From positions 2,604,001 to 2,668,000 of the forward strand of contig NZ_CP139960.1 of NCBI RefSeq assembly GCF_034424215.1: DNA of 64,000 nt. Direction: 5' to 3'. The DNA comes from Niabella yanshanensis (GTDB lineage Bacteria > Bacteroidota > Bacteroidia > Chitinophagales > Chitinophagaceae). The position numbers and the translations under genes are program-made. The notes beneath the pieces are model-generated. The model did not search any database. It was not told where the DNA came from and worked only from the letters and a program-made list of their open reading frames with translations. Shown piece by piece: positions 33,140-41,692 of the stretch (position 1 is the stretch's first letter; every line of letters starts with the position of its first letter).

Positions 33140-35191
33140 AGCGCCGGATGTCGCTACATTATGACAGGCAATTTGCAGGGAATCGCAGTCCCGCAACCAA
33201 TAACGGGCTTTCCAGGCGGGCACAGAGCCATCAATAACAATTTGCGAAGGTTTTACCTTTTTTAACAGGTCGGATATGTACAATCGGGGGTTACCCGATA
33301 AAATGACCAGGTCTGCAGATAATGGCGCTGCTTCTATGGATTTTCGAAGAGGCTGATTAATACATAGAACCTTTTTGTTGTGAAACAACACCACATTACC
33401 TGAATATTCAGGTTTTTGTACCTGTTCTGCGGTTGACCGATGCAAAATGCGGCAAGGATTCATCACATAATTCATTACTGAACCATTCGTCAAAGCCTCG
33501 GTATCACCATAAAAAGAATAATACCTTCCGCTAATAATATCCATAGCAGCATACCGGTTGGCATTATATACAATCAGCTTTTGTTGCTTACCCGCATCAT
33601 AAAAAGAAGCGGCTCTTATCAGCAGGAAAATGCAAAGGCTCGACATAGCCCACCAGAAACCGGATTTCCGTTGCGCCATTAACCAAAATGCAATACCAGC
33701 GATCAATACGAAAAGCAATAAGGATTGAGCGAGGTTGATACTGATGCTCCACCATACGGCCAGTGGAAAATCTTCCATCCTTTCTATAAAGGTATTCAGC
33801 CACCAGATCAAGCCGTTGAGTAAAGAGCCGATAAAAGCTGCGATGATTTTTATGGGAGATAAAAGCACTAACACCAGCGTTGCTACTAATACCACGGTAG
33901 ATACTGGCACAACTACCAGGTTACTCAATAAAAAATAAACCGGGAACTGGTGAAAATAATACAATGCGATGGGTGTGGTTAAAATTTGCGCCGCTATACT
34001 TACCGCAGCCAGCTGCCATATAGCATGGAGTATCTTATTCTTAACGAATAGTAAGTTATAGATAGGTTTATAAAATACAACAATACTTAACACCGCTGCA
34101 TAAGACAACTGAAAGCCTACATCCCAAAGCCAGTAAGGATTATAGCAAAACTGGCAAAAAGCCGATACCGCCAGTATATTGTAAATAGAAGCATTTCGGT
34201 TGATCTGCTTTCCAACGGTAATAAAAGTAAACATCACTGCAGCACGTACAATGGAAGCTGCTCCACCGGTTATCAGTGAGAAAAACCAAAGGAAGGCCAG
34301 TACCAGTACCGCATGCAGCCATTTAGTTTTCTTCCTTCGAAGCAACGGTGCAAATAACAGGTTCAATAACCAATACAATAAGGCCAGGTGCATACCCGAT
34401 ACGGCTATCACATGCACTACGCCGGTATTGGTGTATGACTGCAACAGGCTCTTATCCAGGTCGTCTTTATAGCCTATCAGCATAGCCTCGGCCAATCCCT
34501 GTTCTTTAGCTCCCTTAATATGAGCTTTAATGGCGCTTAGCACATAATTCCTGGATTGCAACAACCAGCTCTGATACCAGGGCAGCCCATTACCGGGGAG
34601 CTTCTCATACCCTTTATCCGTCAAATAAACCTGGTGCGTAATCCCATTGAACAAGGCGTAACGCTCATAGTCGAAACCACCGGGGTTTCCGGCATTGTGT
34701 ATCTCCTGGAGATCTTTGGCAATAAGTATCCGGTCACCCGCCCGCAGAGAGGCATTGATGCTGTCTTTTTTGAAGTAGATAATAATGTTCCCGCTAACAG
34801 GGCTCTTGTTTCCGCTTTTAAGAATATGGCGAACGGTAGCAACCGCTTTGTAAGATCGTTCTTTGGCTACCAGCGGTTCCTCTAACCTGGCTACCAGCAT
34901 ATCTCCGGTCTGGTAACTTTTGCCCAACCAATGGTTTTGATGCCGCACATCTTTTAACCAGGTGAGCATCATACCAAACGTGATCAGGGTTATTACCATC
35001 ATCAGTCCCCTGAGAGGCGCCCATTTCCAGCTTTTGAAATTGCGGAGCGCACCTATCATAAAAAATACTGCGCCTGAAACCACAAAAATAACTATGCTAA
35101 CAGCAATAGGAGACTGCAGGTACCATTGCAGTATGATGCCAGTTATCATTGGTAGCAAAAGCCTTATAACAGGGTTGTGCTTTAAAAACAT
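33119..35191 (-). CDS. comEC: ComEC/Rec2 family DNA-uptake channel protein
   Basis: A 690-residue inner-membrane protein expected to pass single-stranded DNA into the cytoplasm. The N-terminal DUF4131 region (about 1-200) carries two to three helices and an extracytoplasmic domain. The competence core (about 220-510) has VIAVSGMHLALLYWLLN and SIVRAAVMFTFI, the family's best conserved segments. The C-terminal 120 residues have no HxHxDH and so lack an active metallo-beta-lactamase-like nuclease. Whether the cell is competent cannot be told from this gene alone. Confidence 0.92.
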   Translation of the reverse strand: MFLKHNPVIRLLLPMITGIILQWYLQSPIAVSIVIFVVSGAVFFMIGALRNFKSWKWAPLRGLMMVITLITFGMMLTWLKDVRHQNHWLGKSYQTGDMLVARLEEPLVAKERSYKAVATVRHILKSGNKSPVSGNIIIYFKKDSINASLRAGDRILIAKDLQEIHNAGNPGGFDYERYALFNGITHQVYLTDKGYEKLPGNGLPWYQSWLLQSRNYVLSAIKAHIKGAKEQGLAEAMLIGYKDDLDKSLLQSYTNTGVVHVIAVSGMHLALLYWLLNLLFAPLLRRKKTKWLHAVLVLAFLWFFSLITGGAASIVRAAVMFTFITVGKQINRNASIYNILAVSAFCQFCYNPYWLWDVGFQLSYAAVLSIVVFYKPIYNLLFVKNKILHAIWQLAAVSIAAQILTTPIALYYFHQFPVYFLLSNLVVVPVSTVVLVATLVLVLLSPIKIIAAFIGSLLNGLIWWLNTFIERMEDFPLAVWWSISINLAQSLLLFVLIAGIAFWLMAQRKSGFWWAMSSLCIFLLIRAASFYDAGKQQKLIVYNANRYAAMDIISGRYYSFYGDTEALTNGSVMNYVMNPCRILHRSTAEQVQKPEYSGNVVLFHNKKVLCINQPLRKSIEAAPLSADLVILSGNPRLYISDLLKKVKPSQIVIDGSVPAWKARYWLRDCDSLQIACHNVATSGAFVMSLY

Positions 35192-35255
35192 AGTTAGCCT
35201 ATACCTGATGTTTTAGGTTATATCTTAGGTTATAGTCAGTATTAAAGTTACAATA

Positions 35256-35301
35256 AAAATAAATATATTAGCCTTGATTCGTGACGACACGAATCAAGGC
35301 T
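35256..35301 (-). terminator. Strong hairpin terminator after the alphaCTD-like gene
   Basis: A perfect 14-bp stem (35270-35283 with 35288-35301) and four-base loop. On the minus strand it is followed by AATATATTTATTTTT. It lies 40 bases after the stop of the 35342-35623 gene. A third partial copy of the arm (CACGAATCG) lies at 35311. Confidence 0.75.
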
Positions 35302-35341
35302 TTAGGAGAACACGAATCGTAGCAGGGGGATACTAACGGAG

Positions 35342-35623
35342 TTATGATTTAAAGCGAAGCCCTTCCCTTTCAAGAGCCGTTCTTAATATGGGGAGGGAAG
35401 CCTTGCCCATACCGTGCAACTGCAGAATTTCTTTTTCGGAATAAGCGGATAGCTTTTGAATGGTTACAATACCGGCTGTTTCCAATGCCCGCCGCGCCGG
35501 TGCGCTTAGAGCAGACAGGAAACCACCCGGTTTGTTTTGCTTTTCGCATTCAGGGCAAACCGGGCAGTCGCTGCTTTTATAATACTGGTGCCCGTTAGGA
35601 CAGGTTCTTAATGTTTTTGACAA
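35342..35623 (-). CDS. Zinc-ribbon protein with RNA polymerase alpha-CTD-like domain
   Basis: A 93-residue protein. Residues 8-26 hold a Cys-rich knuckle (CPNGHQYYKSSDCPVCPEC) that probably binds zinc. Residues about 38-90 form an alpha-CTD-like helix-hairpin-helix fold (APARRALETAGIVTIQKLSA, LQLHGMGKASLPILRTAL). No ATG precedes the first Cys and a stop lies just upstream in frame, so the start must be the TTG at 35623. It may bind DNA or RNA. A role in transcription is inferred from the fold only. Confidence 0.8.
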   Translation of the reverse strand: MSKTLRTCPNGHQYYKSSDCPVCPECEKQNKPGGFLSALSAPARRALETAGIVTIQKLSAYSEKEILQLHGMGKASLPILRTALEREGLRFKS

Positions 35624-35652
35624 GGGTATATCGTTTTAGCTGAAACGATCGG

Positions 35653-36075
35653 TTAAGCTCTTTCTGCGTAAGCTTTAAAATTATCCAGAATAGCTTGCCA
35701 ACCGGCTTGTTGCATTTCTTCCGGGTTTTGAGACTCTGCTTCAAATTGCTCATCTATTTGGGTGCCGCCATCTACGTTCTTAAAATCAACCTTCACCTTA
35801 CGCCCATCACCTAATGTATATTCCAGGTATTGCGTTTCTGTTACTACATCAAAAGTGCCGCCAAAATCGAAACCAAAGCTGCCGTCTTTAGCTTCCATCC
35901 TGTAAGAGAATTGACCGCCAGGTTTTAAATCATGTTCTGCTTTAGGAGAGTGCCAATCAGGCGATGCGGCGTTCCACTGCTGAATATCGGATGGCGTAGT
36001 CCATAATTTCCATACTTTCTCTACGGGCGCGTTTACTAATGCTGATACAGTAATTGCATTTGCTTTTGTTTCCAT
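35653..36075 (-). CDS. SRPBCC (AHSA1-like) domain protein
   Basis: A 140-residue START-like protein, with ALVNAPVEKVWKLWTTPSDIQQW at the N-terminus and a C-terminal helix AGWQAILDNFKAY. The ATG at 36075 is preferred over an in-frame GTG eight codons upstream, because a -7 element, TATGTTTG (minus, 36097-36104), would overlap the longer form. It is related to the protein at 14269-14691. Ligand unknown. Confidence 0.88.
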   Translation of the reverse strand: METKANAITVSALVNAPVEKVWKLWTTPSDIQQWNAASPDWHSPKAEHDLKPGGQFSYRMEAKDGSFGFDFGGTFDVVTETQYLEYTLGDGRKVKVDFKNVDGGTQIDEQFEAESQNPEEMQQAGWQAILDNFKAYAERA

Positions 36076-36175
36076 GATAATTTTTGTTTTGTTACACAAA
36101 CATACAACAGCGATCTGCCAGAGATAATAGATATTAGCGACTAATTGAAGGTATTTTGCGACAGGTAATATTTTC

Positions 36176-36820
36176 CTAATCTTCTCTTACAAAAGGATTA
36201 TTGCGTTTCTCAAAACCAATACTGGTTCCACCGCCATGCCCGGAATATACTTTGGTTTCATCCGGCAAAGTATAGAGCTCGGTTTTAATGGAATGCTCCA
36301 GCTGATCGTAGTCTCCTCCCGGTAAATCAGTACGCCCAATGCTGCCACTGAACAACACATCACCACTGATCACATAGCCATCTTTCTCATTATAGAAACT
36401 TACGCTACCTGGTGAATGACCGGGTGTAAATAATACTTTCAATTCGTCGTGACCGATCTTTATTATATCTCCAGGATTTAGCCATTTCATTTCACCGTTA
36501 TAATTCTCAAAAGGCAAACCATACATATCCGCCGATTTGGGTGCGAAACTCAAAACCATTTTTTCCGTTTCGTGCAGGTATAAAGGCAACTGCCAGGTAT
36601 CGCTGACGAACTTGTTCCCAAAAACATGATCCAAATGACAATGCGTATTCAACAGGTAAACAGGTTTGAGATTTTTGGACTGTATAAAGCGAACCAATTC
36701 GTTGCGCTCCACGTCAAAATAACATCCGGGATCAATGATACAGCAATCGCCATTTTCAGCGTACAGCACATAAGTATTCTCTTGTATCGGGTTAAAAGTA
36801 AATTTATGTACGGATAACAT
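36176..36820 (-). CDS. MBL fold metallo-hydrolase
   Basis: A 214-residue metallo-beta-lactamase-fold enzyme of the glyoxalase II/YcbL type. Zinc ligands are in LLNTHCHLDHVFG (HxHxDH), a further His in FTPGHSPGS, Asp in VISGDVLF and a C-terminal His in VYSGHGGG. All are present, so it should be an active thioester or related hydrolase. The gene is divergent from the DUF5686 gene. Confidence 0.92.
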   Translation of the reverse strand: MLSVHKFTFNPIQENTYVLYAENGDCCIIDPGCYFDVERNELVRFIQSKNLKPVYLLNTHCHLDHVFGNKFVSDTWQLPLYLHETEKMVLSFAPKSADMYGLPFENYNGEMKWLNPGDIIKIGHDELKVLFTPGHSPGSVSFYNEKDGYVISGDVLFSGSIGRTDLPGGDYDQLEHSIKTELYTLPDETKVYSGHGGGTSIGFEKRNNPFVRED

Positions 36821-36846
36821 TTTTTGTTAAATTTTTTAATTTGAAG

Positions 36847-36854
36847 CAAAAGTA
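36847..36854 (-). promoter_or_regulatory. -7 element of the MBL hydrolase gene
   Basis: On the minus strand this reads TACTTTTG, 26 bases before the start. A TTG 17 bases upstream of it may serve as the -33 element. Confidence 0.45.
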
Positions 36855-36899
36855 GCAGATGTTGCCAAGACCAATACATATTACAATTTAAAACAATCG

Positions 36900-36907
36900 T
36901 AGATTTG
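36900..36907 (+). promoter_or_regulatory. Possible -7 element of the DUF5686 gene
   Basis: TAGATTTG fits TAnnTTTG and ends 6 bases before the ATG at 36914, which implies an almost leaderless mRNA. No -33 TTTG is seen. Confidence 0.35.
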
Positions 36908-36913
36908 CGTTCG

Positions 36914-39385
36914 ATGAATCTTATTCTGAAGTTTTTGATCCTGCTTATCGGACTAACAACCTGTACCGTAACTTTTTCGCAAAAAACATTAAGGGGATTG
37001 GTAAAAGATGCGCATAGCGATGAAGCTATTGCTTTTGCATCGGTTACTTTTAAAGGCACTTCGATGGGAGCGATTACCGACTCAACCGGCAGGTTTGCTT
37101 TCTCGGTTATCGACTGGCCGTCCGATACCCTGGTTATTAGCTATGTAGGTTATGAAACTTATTTCCTTACGATGGACCAGGCTAAAAATGATATGGATGT
37201 CACCATCCCTATGCAGCGGGGAACTACAGACGATGTTGTTATCGTAAAATCTAAAATTGACAAGGGGCTCTGGCTCTGGAAAAAAGTGGTAGAACATAAG
37301 CCACAAAACAACCGGTACAAGTTTGATAATTTTTCCTACGAACTATACAATAAGCTTGAAGTGGATCTGAAAAACTTTAAAAGCCTGCAAAAGATAACAA
37401 GATTTAAGCCACTCCGTCCTATCAACGATCTGATCAATCAAAACATAGACACTTCAGAAGGAATTAAAATTTTACCCACTTATCTCACAGAGGCTATCAG
37501 TAATTATTACTACCAGAAAAAACCGACGAAGCGCAGGGAAGAAATTATTGGCGCTAATACCAATGGTATTAAGAACGAAAGCATAGTAAAATTCCTGGGC
37601 GGTATGGACCAGGTAATTAACGTGTACAATAACTTCATTAATGTTTTTAATAAAGAGTTTGTAAGTCCTGTTAGTGACAATGGCGATTTTTATTACAAGT
37701 ATACAATAGCCGATACGCAATATATTGCCGGCGAAAGATATTATCATCTTTTATTCAGGCCTAGGCGTAAAGGCATGAACACATTTGAAGGAGATTGCTG
37801 GGTACATTTTGGCAGTTTTGCCGTTCAAAAAATGAACCTGGCTTTAGACAAAAGCGCTGATGTCAACTTCATGGAACGTTTCAGCTATATACAGGAATAT
37901 ACAAGATTGGCCGATAGCAACTGGTTTGTAAGCCGCGAAAAACTGGTAGTGGATGTGGCGCCTGTAGGAGATAAGACACCTGGAATTATTGGCCGCAAAA
38001 CAAGCACTTACCGTAATGTAATAGTAAACGACAGCTCGGTGGTTTCCCGGCTGAAACTTAATAAAGAACTGGAAGAAATTGTTACCATTCCCGGAGCGCA
38101 ACAAAAAGACAATACTTACTGGGAAACTGCCAGGCACGAGGAGCTCAGCACTACAGAAAAGAACATTGTGAAAATGATCGACACTATCATGAATGCCCCG
38201 GTATATCAGAAGCTTACCAAGCAACTGGAGTTTATGGGCACTGGTTATTTTGATGTAGGCAATGTAAGATTAGGGTCTGCCTACAACTGGTTTTCAGGCA
38301 ATGCCTGGGAAGGATTCAGGATGCGTTTTGATGTAGCCAGCAATAAACATTTCAATAAAAAATTCATGTACCATACCTACCTGGCTTATGGCTTCACCGA
38401 TAAAAAGCTAAAAGGTATGGGAGAGCTTTTTTACCTGCCTAAAAAAGATCCGCGCCAGTACTGGGCACTAACCTATAAAAATGACCTGGATTTTGGACAG
38501 CGTTATTACGGTGAAATCTCATCGGACAATATATTTTCATTTGCAGTACGTAAGCCCGGCGTTCCGATGAAGTTTATGAACCTGGCAGAGGGCAGTTTCG
38601 AATTTTTCAATGAGTTACCAAACGGCTTCTCGGTTAAAGCAACAGCAGCTAACAGAACCTATACACCACTGGCCAATCTTTTACCGGCCGACGCTTTCGG
38701 TGAAGGATTGAAAAGATTAACAACCACCGAGCTTTCAGTCCGACTCCGCTTTGCCTTCCTGGAAAAATTCCTGGAATCTACTTTTTATCGCGCCAGCCTG
38801 GGTAGCCCTTACCCAATTGTAGAAGCCACTTATACCAAAGGAATATCAGGCATTTTAAACAGCAGGTATAATTACTCAAAGATATTAACAGCTGTTTCAG
38901 ATTATATAAAAACACCACCCTTTGGAATTATTAACTACCAGATATATGCAGGAAAAACATTTGGCACCGCACCCTATATGTTCTTAGATGTAGCGCCGGG
39001 AAACGAATTGTATTACTATAATAAATACGCGTTCAATACCATGATACGCTACCAGTATGTGCACGACCAGTTTGCCGGTATCAATTATGAGCACAATATT
39101 GGCAATGGGATTTTCAAGCTGATCCCTAAACTAAAATTCAGGCAATTCTACACGGTTAAGGCGCTATGGGGTTCTCTTTCAGATGCTAATAAGGCGCTTA
39201 ACTTTCAACCGGGTCATAATTTCTTATCATTGGATGGGAAAACCTACCTGGAATTAGGAACTGGGGTTGACAATATTTTAAGAGTGCTACGCGTAGATTT
39301 TATATGGCGTGTACTTCCCGGAGAGCAGCCTGCTTCATCCATAAAGAATTTTGGTGTTTTTGGCAGCCTACGGTTTAATTTTTAA
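36914..39385 (+). CDS. DUF5686 outer-membrane protein with carboxypeptidase-like regulatory domain
   Basis: An 823-residue outer-membrane protein. The ATG at 36914 opens a signal peptide (MNLILKFLILLIGL, ending near TFSQ). A TTG three codons earlier is rejected. Residues about 23-110 are a CarboxypepD_reg-like beta-sandwich (LRGLVKDAHSDEAIAFASV, YVGYETYFL). The remainder matches DUF5686, with a C-terminal beta-barrel that ends in GVFGSLRFNF, a typical terminal strand. The family is specific to Bacteroidota and its role is unknown. The gene appears monocistronic. Confidence 0.9.
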   Translation: MNLILKFLILLIGLTTCTVTFSQKTLRGLVKDAHSDEAIAFASVTFKGTSMGAITDSTGRFAFSVIDWPSDTLVISYVGYETYFLTMDQAKNDMDVTIPMQRGTTDDVVIVKSKIDKGLWLWKKVVEHKPQNNRYKFDNFSYELYNKLEVDLKNFKSLQKITRFKPLRPINDLINQNIDTSEGIKILPTYLTEAISNYYYQKKPTKRREEIIGANTNGIKNESIVKFLGGMDQVINVYNNFINVFNKEFVSPVSDNGDFYYKYTIADTQYIAGERYYHLLFRPRRKGMNTFEGDCWVHFGSFAVQKMNLALDKSADVNFMERFSYIQEYTRLADSNWFVSREKLVVDVAPVGDKTPGIIGRKTSTYRNVIVNDSSVVSRLKLNKELEEIVTIPGAQQKDNTYWETARHEELSTTEKNIVKMIDTIMNAPVYQKLTKQLEFMGTGYFDVGNVRLGSAYNWFSGNAWEGFRMRFDVASNKHFNKKFMYHTYLAYGFTDKKLKGMGELFYLPKKDPRQYWALTYKNDLDFGQRYYGEISSDNIFSFAVRKPGVPMKFMNLAEGSFEFFNELPNGFSVKATAANRTYTPLANLLPADAFGEGLKRLTTTELSVRLRFAFLEKFLESTFYRASLGSPYPIVEATYTKGISGILNSRYNYSKILTAVSDYIKTPPFGIINYQIYAGKTFGTAPYMFLDVAPGNELYYYNKYAFNTMIRYQYVHDQFAGINYEHNIGNGIFKLIPKLKFRQFYTVKALWGSLSDANKALNFQPGHNFLSLDGKTYLELGTGVDNILRVLRVDFIWRVLPGEQPASSIKNFGVFGSLRFNF

Positions 39386-39469
39386 GAGACGTATTTTAAA
39401 ACACATAGTCACTAGCAATAACATTTGTCTATATAAGACATTGGCTGCACAATAGTCCCATCAAAAATC

Positions 39470-39754
39470 CTACAAAGTATCCGACGGACTTGCAGTGGTT
39501 CTGCCAAACTTAAGTTTCAGGAATACCATCGTCAGCGACAACACCAATATCAGTACATTGGTCATGATAATAACCAGGTCTTTTTTAAGCACCCCGTAAA
39601 TCACCCACAATACCTGGTTAGCTGCGGCTATTAAAAACATATTTAGCGATACATCTTTGGCAGACTTTTCCTTTACCGTCTTTATTACCTGGGGTAAAAA
39701 CGTAAGCGTAGTTAATAGGCCCGCAACATAGCCCAGTATATCAACAAATTCCAT
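39470..39754 (-). CDS. SemiSWEET family sugar transporter
   Basis: A 94-residue three-helix membrane protein with one MtN3/PQ-loop repeat, with LTFLPQVIKTVKEKSAKDVS in the first helix region and a second conserved AANQVLWVIYGV. SemiSWEETs act as dimers for facilitated sugar diffusion. The ATG at 39754 is chosen over an in-frame TTG seven codons upstream, since a TATTTTTG -7 sequence (minus, 39773-39780) overlaps that region. Confidence 0.92.
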   Translation of the reverse strand: MEFVDILGYVAGLLTTLTFLPQVIKTVKEKSAKDVSLNMFLIAAANQVLWVIYGVLKKDLVIIMTNVLILVLSLTMVFLKLKFGRTTASPSDTL

Positions 39755-39772
39755 ATCAGTGGGTTTAGATTG

Positions 39773-39780
39773 CAAAAATA
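39773..39780 (-). promoter_or_regulatory. Possible -7 element of the SemiSWEET gene
   Basis: On the minus strand this reads TATTTTTG, 18 bases before the ATG at 39754. The -33 box is not evident. Confidence 0.4.
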
Positions 39781-39931
39781 GATATCCTGCTTGAGTTAAG
39801 TACTTTATAGATTTGTTTTACGCCGGGGCTAACCGTCATTGCCAAACGCTGATAAACATTTCTAAACTATTTGCCGGGAAGGTATATTCTTAATATTTAT
39901 GAGGCTTAGTCGTCTTTTGATTTTAACAGAA

Positions 39932-39962
39932 TTTGTAATCCGGATTATCGTTACTATTTTTC
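39932..39962 (+). promoter_or_regulatory. Near-consensus promoter of the RlpA-like gene
   Basis: TTTG (39932-39935), exactly 19 bases, then TATTTTTC (39955-39962), which differs from TAnnTTTG only in the last base. The ATG follows 4 bases later. Confidence 0.55.
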
Positions 39963-39966
39963 CGGC

Positions 39967-40326
39967 ATGAATAAAATAATCCCGGCCCTTTTACTATGCG
40001 TTGTTGCCTTTAACAGTTGCAGCAGAAAAATAGTGGAGACAGGCAAAGCTTCTTTTTATGCCGATAAATTCGTGGGACGCAAAACCGCAAGCGGCGCTAT
40101 ATTCAAACAAAACAAATTAACCGCTGCCCATAAAACGTTACCTTTTGGCACTAAAGTGAAGGTGAAAAACCAGGCTAACGGTAAAACAGTTAAAGTATTG
40201 ATTAATGACCGGGGACCATTTGTTCAGGGCCGGATTATTGATCTCAGCAAAAAGGCTGCTAAAAGGCTGGATATGGTTAATGCAGGAATTTCTGACGTTA
40301 CCATTAAATACAAAAAGAAGAAATAA
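39967..40326 (+). CDS. RlpA-like lipoprotein (septal ring lytic transglycosylase family)
   Basis: A 119-residue lipoprotein with signal and lipobox (FNSCS, Cys near residue 18), followed by a double-psi beta-barrel domain. Family landmarks are GKASFYADKFVGRKTASG, LPFGTKVKVKN, the active-site NDRGPF and DLSKKAAKRLDM. It has no C-terminal SPOR domain, unlike longer RlpA proteins, so recruitment to the septum is uncertain. The substrate would be peptidoglycan glycan strands. Confidence 0.9.
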   Translation: MNKIIPALLLCVVAFNSCSRKIVETGKASFYADKFVGRKTASGAIFKQNKLTAAHKTLPFGTKVKVKNQANGKTVKVLINDRGPFVQGRIIDLSKKAAKRLDMVNAGISDVTIKYKKKK

Positions 40327-40370
40327 GCTGCGTGGAATAATTATTGCGGCCTGAAATAAAAATAGTAACA

Positions 40371-40829
40371 ATGAGCAATTACCAGGGAAAGATATTGAGC
40401 AGCACGCCTTCCATGGATGATCCTAATTTCGATTCATCTGTTGTTTTTGTAGCTGAACACAATGAGCAGGGCGCCTTAGGATTTGTGATCAATAAAATTT
40501 TTGCCCGTTCGTTAAACGAGCTGGTTGAATTCAGCAGCAGCCCTGCATTTCCCTTATATGAAGGCGGCCCGGTTGACCAGGAGCATCTTTACTTTGTTCA
40601 TCGCCGCAATGAGCTGATACCGGGAGCCACACCTATTATTGATGATATGTACCTGGGAGGTGATTTTAAAAAGACAATCGAACAAATCAATAATAAAAAT
40701 CTTACCTCAAAAGACATTAAAATATTTATAGGCTATTGCGGCTGGGATACCGGCGACCTGGAAGCAGAAATTGCGGAAGGCAGCTGGGAGGTAAAAGAAC
40801 CGGATGCAGATGGTTTATTTGGTCATTAA
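40371..40829 (+). CDS. YqgE/AlgH family protein
   Basis: A 152-residue cytosolic protein. It contains GKILSSTPSMDDPNFDSSVV, ALGFVINK and YEGGPVDQEHLYFVHR, and IFIGYCGWDTGDLEAEI near the C-terminus, which are the family hallmarks. The ATG at 40371 is used instead of an in-frame TTG nine codons earlier. The function of YqgE is not established. It lies 44 bp after the RlpA-like gene and may share its transcript. Confidence 0.93.
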   Translation: MSNYQGKILSSTPSMDDPNFDSSVVFVAEHNEQGALGFVINKIFARSLNELVEFSSSPAFPLYEGGPVDQEHLYFVHRRNELIPGATPIIDDMYLGGDFKKTIEQINNKNLTSKDIKIFIGYCGWDTGDLEAEIAEGSWEVKEPDADGLFGH

Positions 40830-40856
40830 AACAGCGGGCTTTTCAAGCCTTCTGTT
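40830..40856. terminator. Hairpin between convergent genes
   Basis: AACAG pairs with CTGTT and, inside it, GGCTT pairs with AAGCC, with small internal loops. It fills the space between the YqgE stop and the hydrolase stop and could end both transcripts. Confidence 0.5.
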
Positions 40857-41670
40857 ATTTACCATGCTTTCTGATCCAATCCACTATCAGGTAGCAGGCG
40901 GGCGCATATACATCACCATGATTAAATCCCTGCAATTCATGCAACTCCACTTCTTTAACACCTATCCCTTTTAGCACGGCATATAAGTGCGCATTCTCCT
41001 CGTACCTTGCCATCATTTCCAGGTTTTTATCGCCGGTAATCAGCAATGTAGGAGGTATATCTTTCCGAACTACGTTTAATGGTGCTAATGCATCTACAAT
41101 GGGTGTTTCCATCGGCAAGCCGCGCTCTTTCCTGATTGTATAATGCGTATTGGTTTGTCCACTTATAGGTAACAGTCCGCGAATACGATTGGCATCTGTT
41201 CCAAATTGAGCCAGATATTTTTTATCCAACCCAACCATCAAAGCCAGGTAACCGCCGGCGGAATGTCCTGAAACATAGATATGATCAGCACTGCCACCTA
41301 ATGAATCAATATGCTTAAACGTCCAGGCTACTGCTTCAGCCGCATCCTCAATATAAGCAGGGCTTTTAGTCTTTGGACTTAAACGATAATTAGCAGCAAT
41401 TACGGCAATACCCTTGTTTTTTAATTCCTGCGGAATGCCCTTCTCACCGCCTTCCAGGCCGCCTCCATGAAACCATACCACAGTGGCAAAGCCTTTCTTG
41501 TCTTTTGGATAATAGATATCCAACACACAACGAGACTTTTTATACGCATCTTTTTCTGTTTTAGCCACATAGGGGACATTCTCTTTAAGAATATAATCCT
41601 GTGCAAAAACATGAAAGGCGATACCGCACAATAACAACAGTAAAGAGAGCTTGCGTAACATAGTATTCAT
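40855..41670 (-). CDS. Secreted alpha/beta hydrolase (esterase/lipase-like)
   Basis: A 271-residue exported serine hydrolase. The signal peptide covers residues 1-24 (LLLLCGIAFHVFAQ). The oxyanion motif is WFHGGGLEGG, and the nucleophile elbow is SGHSAGGYLALM. The acid is probably the Asp in LITGDKNLEM, and the catalytic His is in GFNHGDVY. This HGGG/GxSxG set fits the BD-FAE/hormone-sensitive-lipase-like esterases, often active on acetylated sugars. It lies 22 bp after metH and may be in its transcript. Confidence 0.9.
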   Translation of the reverse strand: MNTMLRKLSLLLLLCGIAFHVFAQDYILKENVPYVAKTEKDAYKKSRCVLDIYYPKDKKGFATVVWFHGGGLEGGEKGIPQELKNKGIAVIAANYRLSPKTKSPAYIEDAAEAVAWTFKHIDSLGGSADHIYVSGHSAGGYLALMVGLDKKYLAQFGTDANRIRGLLPISGQTNTHYTIRKERGLPMETPIVDALAPLNVVRKDIPPTLLITGDKNLEMMARYEENAHLYAVLKGIGVKEVELHELQGFNHGDVYAPACYLIVDWIRKHGK

Positions 41671-41692
41671 TTCTTTTGAGTAATATAAAAAA

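Noticed and set aside
33119-35191. ComEC with a metallo-beta-lactamase nuclease domain
   Set aside because: The C-terminal part lacks the HxHxDH metal motif, so no nuclease domain is claimed.
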